From NCBI RefSeq assembly GCF_009931115.1, contig NZ_CP047491.1, forward strand, positions 1,749,501 to 1,813,500: a stretch of DNA of 64,000 bases. Reading direction: 5' to 3'. Positions 1 to 10,477 of this stretch are shown one piece after another; the stretch's first letter is position 1; each line of letters opens with the position of its first letter. The DNA comes from Microbulbifer hydrolyticus. Its GTDB lineage: Bacteria > Pseudomonadota > Gammaproteobacteria > Pseudomonadales > Cellvibrionaceae. A program made the position numbers and the translations under genes. Below the pieces are notes generated by a model, which saw nothing but the letters and a program-made list of their open reading frames with translations, made no database searches and was not told where the DNA came from.

Positions 1-2448
1 GTGCCGGATCTTGAGATGGTGCAGGCTGCCGAAGAAGAGTCGGCGCAAACGCTGCTGACCGCCGAAGATCAGATGCGCGATTGGCAGAATGAGTGGGACC
101 AGTTCAACCAGGGCGCGTCCGGCTCGCGCCAGAAGGCGGAAGTCCAGCAGTCCCGCATCCAGCACCTGGAAACCTCTACCCAGCGCCTGCAGGATCGCAT
201 CAGCAAGCTGCAGGGCGAGCGCGAGAGTCTGTCTGCCTCCGGTGACGACAGTGAACTCGAGCAGCAGAATGAAGAGCTGGCGGAGTTGGAAATGCAGCTG
301 GCGGAACTCCGCGAGTCCATTTCCGAGCAGGTAGAGCAGCTGGCCGAATTGCGCCGGCAGGAAACCGACGTCGCCGCCGAACTGGATAAAGAACGCCTGC
401 AACTGCAGACCAGTCGCGGCCGCCAGGCCTCTTTGGAAGCGCTGCAGCAGGCTGCCATGGGGCAGGGCAAATCCGTAGCCAGCTGGCTGGAGCAGCAGGG
501 GCTGCACGATCGCCCGCGCCTGGCGGAGCAGATCAGTGCCCGGAGCGGGTGGGAAACAGCGGTGGAAACCGTACTCGGCACCCAGCTGCAGGCGGTATGC
601 ATTGACCAGATCGAGTCCCTGAAAGAATCCCTCGCCAGCTTCGATGGCGGCCAGGCCGTGTTTGTCGATGGTCACAGCGTTGCGCCGGCCTCTACAGGCA
701 GCCTGCCCAAGTTGGCCGACGTGATAGATGGGCCCGGGTCCCTAAGCGGACTGGTGGACGGTATCTATACCGCGGAAGACCTGAACGCAGCACTGGCCCA
801 GCGCGACCAGCTGCGCGCGGGCGAATCCATTGTTACCCGCGACGGCCTCTGGCTCGGCCCCAACTGGTTGCGTGTCAGCCGCGGCGCCGATGCCGAAGCC
901 GGCGTGCTCGCGCGCAAGCAGGAACTGGAAAGCCTGGAGCAGTCCCTGGCCGAATGCGAAGCGCGCATCGAAGAATTCTCTGAGCAGCGCGAACAGCTGC
1001 GCACCCGCGCTGGTGAGCTGGAGTCGGGAATAGAGCAGTCCCGCAACAACGCGGAGCAGTTGAATCGCCGCGCCGGCGACCTGCGCAGCCAGCTCTCGGC
1101 ACAGCGCGCGCGTCAGGAGCAGATGGACGAGCGTCGCCGTCGCATCGAGCAGGAAATAACCGAAGTCAAAGAACAGAAAGAGATGGAGTCCGAAGCCATC
1201 TCTGAGGCGCGGATTGAGCTGCAGGAAGCGGTTGAGGCTATGAGCGACGACACCGATCGTCGCGAGTCCCTGCTTGCCCGCCGCGAAGAGCTGCGCGAAG
1301 CACTGGATGCCGCACGCCAGCGTGCCCGTGAAGATAAAGATCGTGCTCACGAGCTGGCGATGCGCGAACAGTCTGTACGTACCCAGAAAGTATCCCTTGA
1401 ACGCACGCTACAGGTTCTGCGCGAGCAGGTAGAGCGCCTGCAGGAGCGCCGTGAGCAGCTGAAACTGCAGATGGAGGAGGCGCAGGACCCGTCGCAGGAC
1501 TTTCAGGCCGAGCTCGAGGAAAAACTTGCGCAGCGTATCGAGGTGGAAAACGAACTCGGCGAAGCGCGCAAAAAACTCGAAGAAGTGGAGTCCGGCCTGC
1601 GCAACCAGGAGCAGGAACGGCACAAAGCGGAGTCCGCGCTGCAGGGCGTACGGGCCCAGCTGGAACAGCAGCGCCTGGTTGCCCAGACCCTGGAAACCCA
1701 GCGCGGCGGCCTGGTAGAGCAATTGCGTGAAGCGGATCACGATGTGGAAGCACTTCTCGAGGAACTCCCGGAAGAGCTGACCATCGAAGCAGTACAACAG
1801 GATATCGAGCTGGTGGCTGCGCGTATCTCCCGTCTTGGTCCGATCAACCTGGCGGCTATCGACGAATACAAGCAGGAATCCGAGCGCAAGCACTACCTGG
1901 ATCGTCAGTATGCCGACCTGACCGATGCGCTGGAGACGCTGGAAAACGCGATCCGCCGTATTGATAAAGAAACCCGCACCCGATTCAAGGAGACCTTCGA
2001 CCAGGTCAACAGTGGCCTGCAGGAGCTGTTCCCGAAAGTGTTTGGTGGTGGTCACGCCTACCTGGAGCTGACCGGCGATGATCTGCTGGATACCGGTATC
2101 GCGATCATGGCGCGACCGCCGGGCAAGCGAAACAGCACCATCCACCTGCTGTCGGGGGGCGAGAAGGCGTTGACGGCGATCGCGCTGGTATTCTCTATTT
2201 TCCGCCTGAACCCGGCCCCCTTCTGTATGCTGGATGAGGTGGATGCGCCGCTGGACGATGCCAACGTTGGGCGCTATGCCCGTATGGTGAAGGAAATGTC
2301 AGCGCACGTGCAGTTCATCTACATTACCCATAACAAGATTGCCATGGAGATGGCGGATCAGCTGCTGGGGGTGACCATGCACGAGCCGGGTGTATCCCGC
2401 CTGGTATCCGTAGACGTGGAAGAAGCAGCGGAGCTGGCGTCTGCGTAA
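1..2448 (+). CDS. smc: Chromosome partition protein SMC, C-terminal part (5' end outside window)
   Basis: This is the distal part of the SMC ATPase that, with ScpA and ScpB, compacts and segregates the chromosome. The reading frame is open at base 1, so the N-terminal Walker A lobe and part of the first coiled coil lie upstream; the GTG at base 1 is only an internal codon. In order one sees coiled coil (about residues 1-150), a hinge (about 155-290, with GLHDRPRLAEQ and a conserved glycine-rich stretch), a second Glu/Arg/Gln-rich coiled coil (about 300-640), and the C-terminal ATPase lobe. The ABC signature LSGGEKAL sits near residue 717 and Walker B/D-loop FCMLDEVDAPLDD near 741. It is followed by zipA and ligA, the order seen in pseudomonads. 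Family identity is clear. Confidence 0.97.
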   Translation: MPDLEMVQAAEEESAQTLLTAEDQMRDWQNEWDQFNQGASGSRQKAEVQQSRIQHLETSTQRLQDRISKLQGERESLSASGDDSELEQQNEELAELEMQLAELRESISEQVEQLAELRRQETDVAAELDKERLQLQTSRGRQASLEALQQAAMGQGKSVASWLEQQGLHDRPRLAEQISARSGWETAVETVLGTQLQAVCIDQIESLKESLASFDGGQAVFVDGHSVAPASTGSLPKLADVIDGPGSLSGLVDGIYTAEDLNAALAQRDQLRAGESIVTRDGLWLGPNWLRVSRGADAEAGVLARKQELESLEQSLAECEARIEEFSEQREQLRTRAGELESGIEQSRNNAEQLNRRAGDLRSQLSAQRARQEQMDERRRRIEQEITEVKEQKEMESEAISEARIELQEAVEAMSDDTDRRESLLARREELREALDAARQRAREDKDRAHELAMREQSVRTQKVSLERTLQVLREQVERLQERREQLKLQMEEAQDPSQDFQAELEEKLAQRIEVENELGEARKKLEEVESGLRNQEQERHKAESALQGVRAQLEQQRLVAQTLETQRGGLVEQLREADHDVEALLEELPEELTIEAVQQDIELVAARISRLGPINLAAIDEYKQESERKHYLDRQYADLTDALETLENAIRRIDKETRTRFKETFDQVNSGLQELFPKVFGGGHAYLELTGDDLLDTGIAIMARPPGKRNSTIHLLSGGEKALTAIALVFSIFRLNPAPFCMLDEVDAPLDDANVGRYARMVKEMSAHVQFIYITHNKIAMEMADQLLGVTMHEPGVSRLVSVDVEEAAELASA

Positions 2449-2554
2449 TGAACAGTCTGCGTTGTTTTAATCGGAAGACCCCCGGTGGATTGCAACAGGT
2501 GGAATCTGGGCCGGCAGATTCGATGGATGTCGGCTTAGGGAGAGGGAAGCATCA

Positions 2555-4021
2555 ATGGACAACTGGCTGATCAATTTGCTGGCACTGGTATTGCTCGCGG
2601 TGGTGCTTGACGGTGCCCGCCGGGCTTACCTCAAGCACCGCGAAACCATGAAAGTCTCCCGTAACCTGTCCCGTTCCATGCGCCGGGAGATGGAGGAGCG
2701 CGACCAGGACATCCTCTCGACACCGCGAGAAGTGCGGCCTTCCGAGCGCAATGCCGCGCCGTCGAGAAAAGATCGACCGGCAAAGTCGTCTCCTCGTAAA
2801 GCCGCTGGGCTTACGGAATCCGAGCTCGAATACATTGATCCGGAGGAGGCGGAAAAGCGTCGCCAGATCTCCGCAGAATTGCCCGGTAGCGTGCGCGTGG
2901 TCCAGCGCCGCAAGCCGGAAGATGCGTCTCAGGTTAACCGCAAGGTGCAGCAGAACTTCCAGTCCTCCCGCAAGCCGCTGGCCGGCAGCAAGCCGGAGCG
3001 CCGCGACGGTGAATCCTTCGCTGCGGACTCGGAACGGCTGCTTGAACAACCTCAACCGGCGTACACAGGCATACCTGAGCAGGTGTCCCTGAATCTCGAA
3101 GAACAGGTGCCGATGCTGATGGATTCGGTCGCGGATACACCGGTCGAGCACGCTGAAGAACAAAGCCAGACCCTCGGTGCCGCAGGCTCACGTGCAGAAG
3201 CAGCGTCGGATGACGATGCTACCAGCGCGCTCGCCGAGCCGGCACGACACGTTGCCGACCCCCTTGCGAGCCTGTCTGAGGAGCCAGTGGCCAGTGACCG
3301 TCGTGAGCCTTCCCTGGATGAGTCGGTGAGTCTTGAGTCCCTTCAGGCGGTGACTGATTCCGACTATGACGACGGGGCCGGAAGTGAAGAGAGCATTTTC
3401 CCAGCCAGGTCCGGCTGGTCTGCGCCCGACATCAAGTTACCAGAGCTGAAATTTCCCGATCTGAAAAAGGCGGTGTCTTCGTCCCGTGAAACGCGCCCTG
3501 TAAAAGATAGCGGAAGCAAGCGTGGCGGGGAGAAAGGCGCGAGCGCCAGAAGCGCTTCCAATGCGTCGCGTAAAGAGCACCCTGTCGAAGAAGTGTTGAT
3601 CCTCAATATCATGGCGCCGGCGGGCGACTGCTTCGAGGGCAATGACCTGCTGCGGGTGCTGCTCTCAAGCGGGCTCAGATTCGGGGAAATGAACATTTTC
3701 CACTATCACTGTGGCGAGGCGGGTGAGGGGCCAGCGCTTTTCAGCCTGGCAAATATCGTTGTGCCAGGCACATTTGATATGTCAGAGATGGAAGACTTCA
3801 CCACCCCGGGTATCAGTCTTTTCCTGGCGCTTCCCGCCGAAGTGGAAGCGCTCAAGGCTTTCGATACGCTGTTGTCCACCGCGCGCAATATAGCGGAACA
3901 GCTGGGGGGGGAACTGAAAGATGAAAATCGCAGTGTGTTCACCGCCCAGACTGCCGAGCATTATCGCCAGCGGGTGATGGAATTCCAGCGGCGCAAGGCA
4001 CTGGCCCGGGCCCAGGCCTAA
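2555..4021 (+). CDS. zipA: Cell division protein ZipA
   Basis: ZipA is the inner-membrane divisome protein that tethers FtsZ to the membrane. The N-terminus has one membrane segment (about residues 4-22, LINLLALVLLAVVLDGARR) followed by a basic stretch. Then comes a very long charged and Pro/Ser/Glu-rich linker (about residues 50-345). The C-terminal FtsZ-binding domain begins near residue 347 (EEVLILNIMAP) and carries the family pattern RFGEMNIFHYH and MSEMEDFTTPGISLFL. At 488 residues it is much longer than the E. coli protein (about 330); the extra length is all linker. The ATG has a purine-rich ribosome site (agggagagggaag) about 6 bases upstream. It lies between smc and ligA and ends at a strong intrinsic terminator. 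Confidence 0.95.
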   Translation: MDNWLINLLALVLLAVVLDGARRAYLKHRETMKVSRNLSRSMRREMEERDQDILSTPREVRPSERNAAPSRKDRPAKSSPRKAAGLTESELEYIDPEEAEKRRQISAELPGSVRVVQRRKPEDASQVNRKVQQNFQSSRKPLAGSKPERRDGESFAADSERLLEQPQPAYTGIPEQVSLNLEEQVPMLMDSVADTPVEHAEEQSQTLGAAGSRAEAASDDDATSALAEPARHVADPLASLSEEPVASDRREPSLDESVSLESLQAVTDSDYDDGAGSEESIFPARSGWSAPDIKLPELKFPDLKKAVSSSRETRPVKDSGSKRGGEKGASARSASNASRKEHPVEEVLILNIMAPAGDCFEGNDLLRVLLSSGLRFGEMNIFHYHCGEAGEGPALFSLANIVVPGTFDMSEMEDFTTPGISLFLALPAEVEALKAFDTLLSTARNIAEQLGGELKDENRSVFTAQTAEHYRQRVMEFQRRKALARAQA

Positions 4022-4029
4022 GTGAATAA

Positions 4030-6171
<2,142 letters not shown>

Positions 6172-6403
6172 CCGTCCTGTTCGCTTATTCGTCAACCTGT
6201 CGACTGGGTAAACAGCGGCGTGTCTCGCGTGTGTAATGAGGCGGAATCCAGAATCAGAAAATGCGACCGGATAGCCCATTTCTATCGTATCGGTTGTGGC
6301 AATCTCGCTGTTGCGCCGTTAAAGTTGGCGGAATAAGTTTTTTTTGAATTGGCTTACTGGCAACAGGATTTTGTTGCCACGGCAGCGTAGGGGTTAGCGC
6401 AGA

Positions 6404-6838
6404 GTGATTCAGGGCGATCAGGAATCCATTGTTTACGGCTGTATCAAAGACAGTAGCAGCCTGACCGGCGGCAGCGAGCGCCGCCGGGTCAATCGCGAAG
6501 CCGTCCTGGCGCTGCCCAGCGCCGACGAGTGGCCCTTTCTGTGCCGCGATATGTTTGCCATTCCCACCATCAAGGTCAAACAGTCCCAGTACCAGACCGA
6601 CGTGATTCATTTCGGTGCTTCCTATCGTGCGGTAGAGTACGAATGGAACCACTGGATCCAGAAGTTCGAAGAACTGCTGCAAAGTATGTACTGGGTGTCC
6701 GCGACCGTACATCTTGAAACGGAACTCTCCGGAACGCACTCATTTACCTGGGAAGCGGCAGGCCTTTTTCACGAGCCTGGTTGTGGCGAAATGCAGGTGC
6801 GCTGTGAGTGGACCCAGGAAGGCCGGGTGAGCGTCTGA
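6404..6838 (+). CDS. Conserved hypothetical protein downstream of ligA
   Basis: A 144-residue soluble protein without signal peptide or membrane segment; I do not recognise a domain. It is rich in aromatic residues, with stretches such as AVEYEWNHWIQKFEELLQ and a Cys pair near the C-terminus (PGCGEMQVRCEW). The start is a GTG; the only upstream purine run (GTAGGGG) is rather far away, so the start is uncertain by a few codons. From memory, small unknown genes occupy this position after ligA in related bacteria, which suggests a conserved housekeeping neighbour rather than an acquired gene. Composition matches its neighbours. No function is proposed. Confidence 0.72.
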   Translation: MIQGDQESIVYGCIKDSSSLTGGSERRRVNREAVLALPSADEWPFLCRDMFAIPTIKVKQSQYQTDVIHFGASYRAVEYEWNHWIQKFEELLQSMYWVSATVHLETELSGTHSFTWEAAGLFHEPGCGEMQVRCEWTQEGRVSV

Positions 6839-6936
6839 GCACGCTCTTTTGACCCTGTCGTTCCTTACGCTACCCTAGTCCTGTTTTACCCTTTCGCAAT
6901 ACTCTGTTCAGTTCACGGATCGACCGGGGGTGCCCA

Positions 6937-8361
6937 ATGCCGAAAACATCGCCTGAAAGCGCGTCTGAGACTCCCAATACGTTTCGCGTAGAAAAGGATA
7001 GCCTCGGGGAGGTTCAGGTGCCCGCGTCTGCCTGCTACGGTGCACAGACCCAGCGCGCCGTTGATAATTTTTCAGTGAGTGGATACACATTGCCTGAAGA
7101 GTTCCTGCGGGCGATTGTGGCAATAAAAAAAGCGGCCGCAGAGGCGAACCTGAGCCTGGGCTTACTCGACAGCGAGATGGCACAGGCCATTGTTCAGGCT
7201 TGCGATCGGCTTGACGACAGGGATTTTGCCGAACAGTTTCCGGTCGATGTTTTCCAGACCGGGTCCGGTACCAGCACCAATATGAACGTGAATGAAGTGC
7301 TGGCGCATATGGCATCCGCGCAGAGCGGCCTCACCGTGGGTGCCAATGACCACGTCAATATGTGCCAGAGCAGTAACGATGTAATTCCCACGGCCATCCA
7401 CCTGTCTGCGTTGCTCGCTCTGCAAAACAAGTTGCTGCCGGCTCTGGTGCACCTGATCGAGATCATCGAACAAAAAGCGCAATCGGTGCAGGGCGTGGTC
7501 AAAACGGGCCGCACTCATTTGATGGACGCAGTACCTATCGCTCTCTCTCAGGAGCTGAATGCATGGGCCGCCCAGGTGCGGTTGTGCAAGGAGCGTATCG
7601 AGTCAACGCTCCCGCGACTCGAGCAGGTGGCACAGGGCGGCACTGCCGTGGGGACCGGCCTGAATGCGCACGCGGAATTTGCCGAGGTCATTGCGCAACG
7701 CCTGAGCCGTGACTGTGGCGTATCCTTGCGGCCCGCAGAAAATCCTTTTGCGGCTATCGCCAGTCAGGACACCGCGGTGGAGGTCTCCGGGCAGTTGAAA
7801 ACACTTGCCGTTGCGCTGATGAAAATTGCCAATGATCTGCGCTGGATGAACAGTGGCCCACTGGCGGGTTTCGGTGAAATTGCACTGCCGGCATTGCAGC
7901 CGGGAAGCAGTATCATGCCCGGCAAGGTCAACCCGGTCATTGCCGAGTCCGTCTCCATGGTGGCGGCCAAGGTGATTGGTAATGACACCACTCTGACGGT
8001 GGCCGGGCAGAGTGGCAACTTCCAGCTCAATGTGATGTTGCCGGTGATTGCGTATTCCCTGTTGGAAAGTATCCGGATACTCGCGACCAGCGCGCGTATG
8101 CTGGCGGACAAGGCCATCGCCGGCTTTACCGTCGATGAGACGCGGATGCAGGAGGCCCTGGCGAGAAACCCGATTCTGGTGACCGCGCTCAACCCCGTTA
8201 TCGGCTATGCAAAGGCGGCCGACATTGCCAAGGCGGCCTACGCCAGCGGGCGTCCAGTGCTGGATGTGGCTGTAGAAATGACTGATCTGTCAGAAAGTGA
8301 GCTCAAGCAGCTACTCGACCCGGCACGGCTGAGCCGCGGCGGAATCGTAGATGAAAAGTGA
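6937..8361 (+). CDS. fumC: Class II fumarate hydratase FumC
   Basis: FumC interconverts fumarate and L-malate in the TCA cycle; the class II enzyme is iron-free and tetrameric and often serves under oxidative stress or iron limitation. The 474-residue product has the fumarase/aspartase layout: TGSGTSTNMNVNEV near residue 109, SSNDVIPTA near 146, GRTHLMDAVP near 189 and the catalytic lyase signature GSSIMPGKVNPV near 324. The N-terminus is slightly extended relative to E. coli FumC. The ATG has a G-rich ribosome site (ggggg) about 9 bases upstream. It is transcribed alone; no SOD or iron-regulator gene lies next to it. Confidence 0.95.
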   Translation: MPKTSPESASETPNTFRVEKDSLGEVQVPASACYGAQTQRAVDNFSVSGYTLPEEFLRAIVAIKKAAAEANLSLGLLDSEMAQAIVQACDRLDDRDFAEQFPVDVFQTGSGTSTNMNVNEVLAHMASAQSGLTVGANDHVNMCQSSNDVIPTAIHLSALLALQNKLLPALVHLIEIIEQKAQSVQGVVKTGRTHLMDAVPIALSQELNAWAAQVRLCKERIESTLPRLEQVAQGGTAVGTGLNAHAEFAEVIAQRLSRDCGVSLRPAENPFAAIASQDTAVEVSGQLKTLAVALMKIANDLRWMNSGPLAGFGEIALPALQPGSSIMPGKVNPVIAESVSMVAAKVIGNDTTLTVAGQSGNFQLNVMLPVIAYSLLESIRILATSARMLADKAIAGFTVDETRMQEALARNPILVTALNPVIGYAKAADIAKAAYASGRPVLDVAVEMTDLSESELKQLLDPARLSRGGIVDEK

Positions 8362-8414
8362 TGGGATGACGGGGCTCGGTGAATCGGGCGAGGGCGGTTG
8401 CAGGTGGCCGGCGA

Positions 8415-8537
8415 TCAACTGAGCAGCAGAATGCCCAACAGGATGGTGCCAATGATCATCATCATGCATTCGACCCATATGGCCAGCCTACGCAGCATGT
8501 TCCTGTCTTCCTGTCGATAAAGCAGTCGTTTATGCAT
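8415..8537 (-). CDS. Putative 40-residue single-pass membrane miniprotein
   Basis: A short reading frame encodes MHKRLLYRQEDRNMLRRLAI followed by a hydrophobic helix (about residues 19-39, with WVECMMMIIGTILLGILLL). The first half is strongly basic, so the likely topology has the N-terminus in the cytoplasm. A Shine-Dalgarno-like GGAGAGAGG lies about 6 bases before this ATG, which is why I prefer it to longer in-frame starts upstream. It is convergent to fumC and lies in an otherwise empty 413-base stretch (8362-8774). Its size and design match known small membrane regulators or stress proteins, but no function can be assigned, and it is too short for codon statistics. Confidence 0.45.
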   Translation of the reverse strand: MHKRLLYRQEDRNMLRRLAIWVECMMMIIGTILLGILLLS

Positions 8538-8774
8538 GATCTGCCTCTCTCCGGTCACCGGTCCTGTCTGCACCTGAACATCGGTTTCGTTGACAGCTCG
8601 CGGCCGATGCTGCACGATTCTGCGCCATATCTGGCGCCCGATCCTATAGTTCTTGCCCACGCGAACATAGCCTGCCATGTGGCCGCGTTTGAGGCTGTGC
8701 CTCTATATTGATAAGGGTAGTGTTGTCGGGGTTCGCCGACCAATCATTCATTTCCCAGCCAAAGTGTTTCTGTT

Positions 8775-8981
8775 ATGGCCTCAAAACGCCGCCGTTCATT
8801 CATCACCAGTGTACTTGCCTGTATTGCCTTTATTGCTGCGGCGATCTGGAGCTGGGACCTGCCGGTCGCGGATGTGCTCAGCTACCTGGTGTTGATGCTG
8901 GTTTTTCTGGCGGTCATCGTCGCCGTGGCATTTGGCTTTGGTGCGCTACTGAACTGGCTGCGCAATCGCCGCAATAAATAA
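8775..8981 (+). CDS. Small two-helix membrane protein, function unknown
   Basis: A 68-residue product with a basic N-terminus (MASKRRRSF), two hydrophobic segments (about residues 9-27 and 34-58) and a basic C-terminal tail (LRNRRNK). Both ends carry positive charge, implying a hairpin with both termini in the cytoplasm. I do not recognise a family. The ribosome-binding site is weak. It lies 78 bases before an AraC regulator on the same strand, so the two may be cotranscribed. Confidence 0.6.
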   Translation: MASKRRRSFITSVLACIAFIAAAIWSWDLPVADVLSYLVLMLVFLAVIVAVAFGFGALLNWLRNRRNK

Positions 8982-9059
8982 TTTTATCGCGCTGTTACCG
9001 TACAGCGCGTATCGGATAGCAATATCGCCAACAATACTGATTGGACTGCCTGCGCCAGA

Positions 9060-10124
9060 ATGGAAACTACCAACGAAGATATCCGTATTCCTATTGCCTA
9101 TGTGCAGCGCTTGCTGGACGAAGCTTCCAGTCACGGTTGCGATCGCGCCGAACTACTGGCATCGGTAGGCATATCCGAGGGGGATCTCGCAGATACCGCG
9201 GCGTTTTCCGCGGTGAAATATGGCCGCCTTTACCAGCGTGTGATGTGGTTTGCGCAGGACGAGTGGTTTGGCATGTTGAGTGGCGGGCGCGTGCGCTCGG
9301 GTTCCTTCCGGCTGCTGTGCCTGACCGTTGTGAATTGTGCAACGGTCCGGCAGGCCATTACCCTGAGTGCCGAGTTTATGGAGATTTGCCGCGGGTTTCG
9401 TGTCAAGCCGGTACTGCACCGGGAGGGCGACAAAGACCGGGTCGTTATCGAGGGTATCAGCTCGCTGCAGGCGGGAGAGTTTGATCAACTGATCGCCGAG
9501 ACTTCGCCAAGCGTGATCCGTACCACCCTCGCGGTCTGGCATCGGTTCTACTGCTGGCTGGTCGGTCGCGAAATCCCCCTGGCCAAGCTACATTTTTCCT
9601 TTCCCTGCCCGGAAGAGTTCCTGACCCTGGCCCAGAGTGAGGCGGGTGAGCTGCTGTTTGACCAGCCGGCCAACGCACTGGAATATGAGAGCCGCTACCT
9701 GGATTATCCCATCGTGCAGAGCCCGCAAACGTTAGAGGATTTTATCCGTACTGCGCCATATCACCTGGTGATCAGCGACGGCAATGCCAACAGTATCAAG
9801 ACCAAGGTAAAGACTATTCTCAATCGTGATGTGAGTGAGTCCATGCCGGCGGCAGAGGCCGTGGCAGAACGGCTGAATATGTCCGTGACTACCCTGCGAC
9901 GTAAGCTCCAGCAGGAAAACACGTCCTATCAAAAGCTGAAAGATGAATGCCGTATGGAAGCGGCGTTTCACTACCTCAGCTGCCCGGATCTCTCCAATAC
10001 CCAGATTGCGGAAATGCTTGGTTTTGATGAGGCCAGCGCTTTCTTTCGTGCATTCAAGAAGTGGACTGGTGTAACCCCCGGCGAATATCGCAAGAGCCCG
10101 CGCTCGACGTCGGCTGACTTGTGA
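9060..10124 (+). CDS. AraC-family transcriptional regulator (Arabinose_bd-type sensor domain)
   Basis: A 354-residue transcription factor. The N-terminal two thirds match the ligand-binding type found in OruR/ArgR-like AraC regulators (start ...IPIAYVQRLLDEASSHGCDR; middle ...SGGRVRSGSFRLLCLTVVNC). The C-terminal 100 residues carry two helix-turn-helix units (VAERLNMSVTTLRRKLQQEN and IAEMLGFDEASAFFRAFKKW) and end in the family hallmark TGVTPGEYR. The next gene downstream, 353 bases away on the same strand, encodes an acyl-CoA dehydrogenase. Regulation of that lipid gene is plausible but not shown. A second regulator of the same subfamily lies at 21565-22560. Confidence 0.88.
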   Translation: METTNEDIRIPIAYVQRLLDEASSHGCDRAELLASVGISEGDLADTAAFSAVKYGRLYQRVMWFAQDEWFGMLSGGRVRSGSFRLLCLTVVNCATVRQAITLSAEFMEICRGFRVKPVLHREGDKDRVVIEGISSLQAGEFDQLIAETSPSVIRTTLAVWHRFYCWLVGREIPLAKLHFSFPCPEEFLTLAQSEAGELLFDQPANALEYESRYLDYPIVQSPQTLEDFIRTAPYHLVISDGNANSIKTKVKTILNRDVSESMPAAEAVAERLNMSVTTLRRKLQQENTSYQKLKDECRMEAAFHYLSCPDLSNTQIAEMLGFDEASAFFRAFKKWTGVTPGEYRKSPRSTSADL

Positions 10125-10477
10125 GTTCTATGTGTGTTCGGGCTTGTGCTGTGGTTTTGCACTAGCCTGGCGCACACTTGGCGGTCATTTCTTTCCTGCT
10201 TGCGGATTACCGCCCAGCCGGTTGTGCTTATTGTGGGCACCAGACTTTTCCCAATATCTTGACTGAAGCGTCAGCTATACACTCGCTATATTCCCGCCGT
10301 ATTTTGTTAGTGCTTTGGACACTTTTCGCCATAGTGAGTTTTGCCGATTTGCAACTAATATGAATAAAACCAAAAGTTGAGTCACCAGCTGGAGTGCTGG
10401 TTTTTGTTGCTCCGCAGAGACTCCCGGCATGAAAAAGCCGGTCCACCGACGACAAATATCGAAAGAGGGTACACAGG
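10125..10477. other. Intergenic leader before the acyl-CoA dehydrogenase with two hairpins
   Basis: No gene is visible here. Two successive hairpins on the + strand precede the downstream gene. The first is ACCAGC (10384-10389) pairing with GCTGGT (10396-10401), followed directly by TTTT, which looks like a short intrinsic terminator. The second is CCGGC (10424-10428) pairing with GCCGG (10437-10441). The first may end the AraC transcript or act as an attenuator, since it lies only about 75 bases before the next ATG. I could not assign a clear sigma-70 promoter. Confidence 0.4.
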
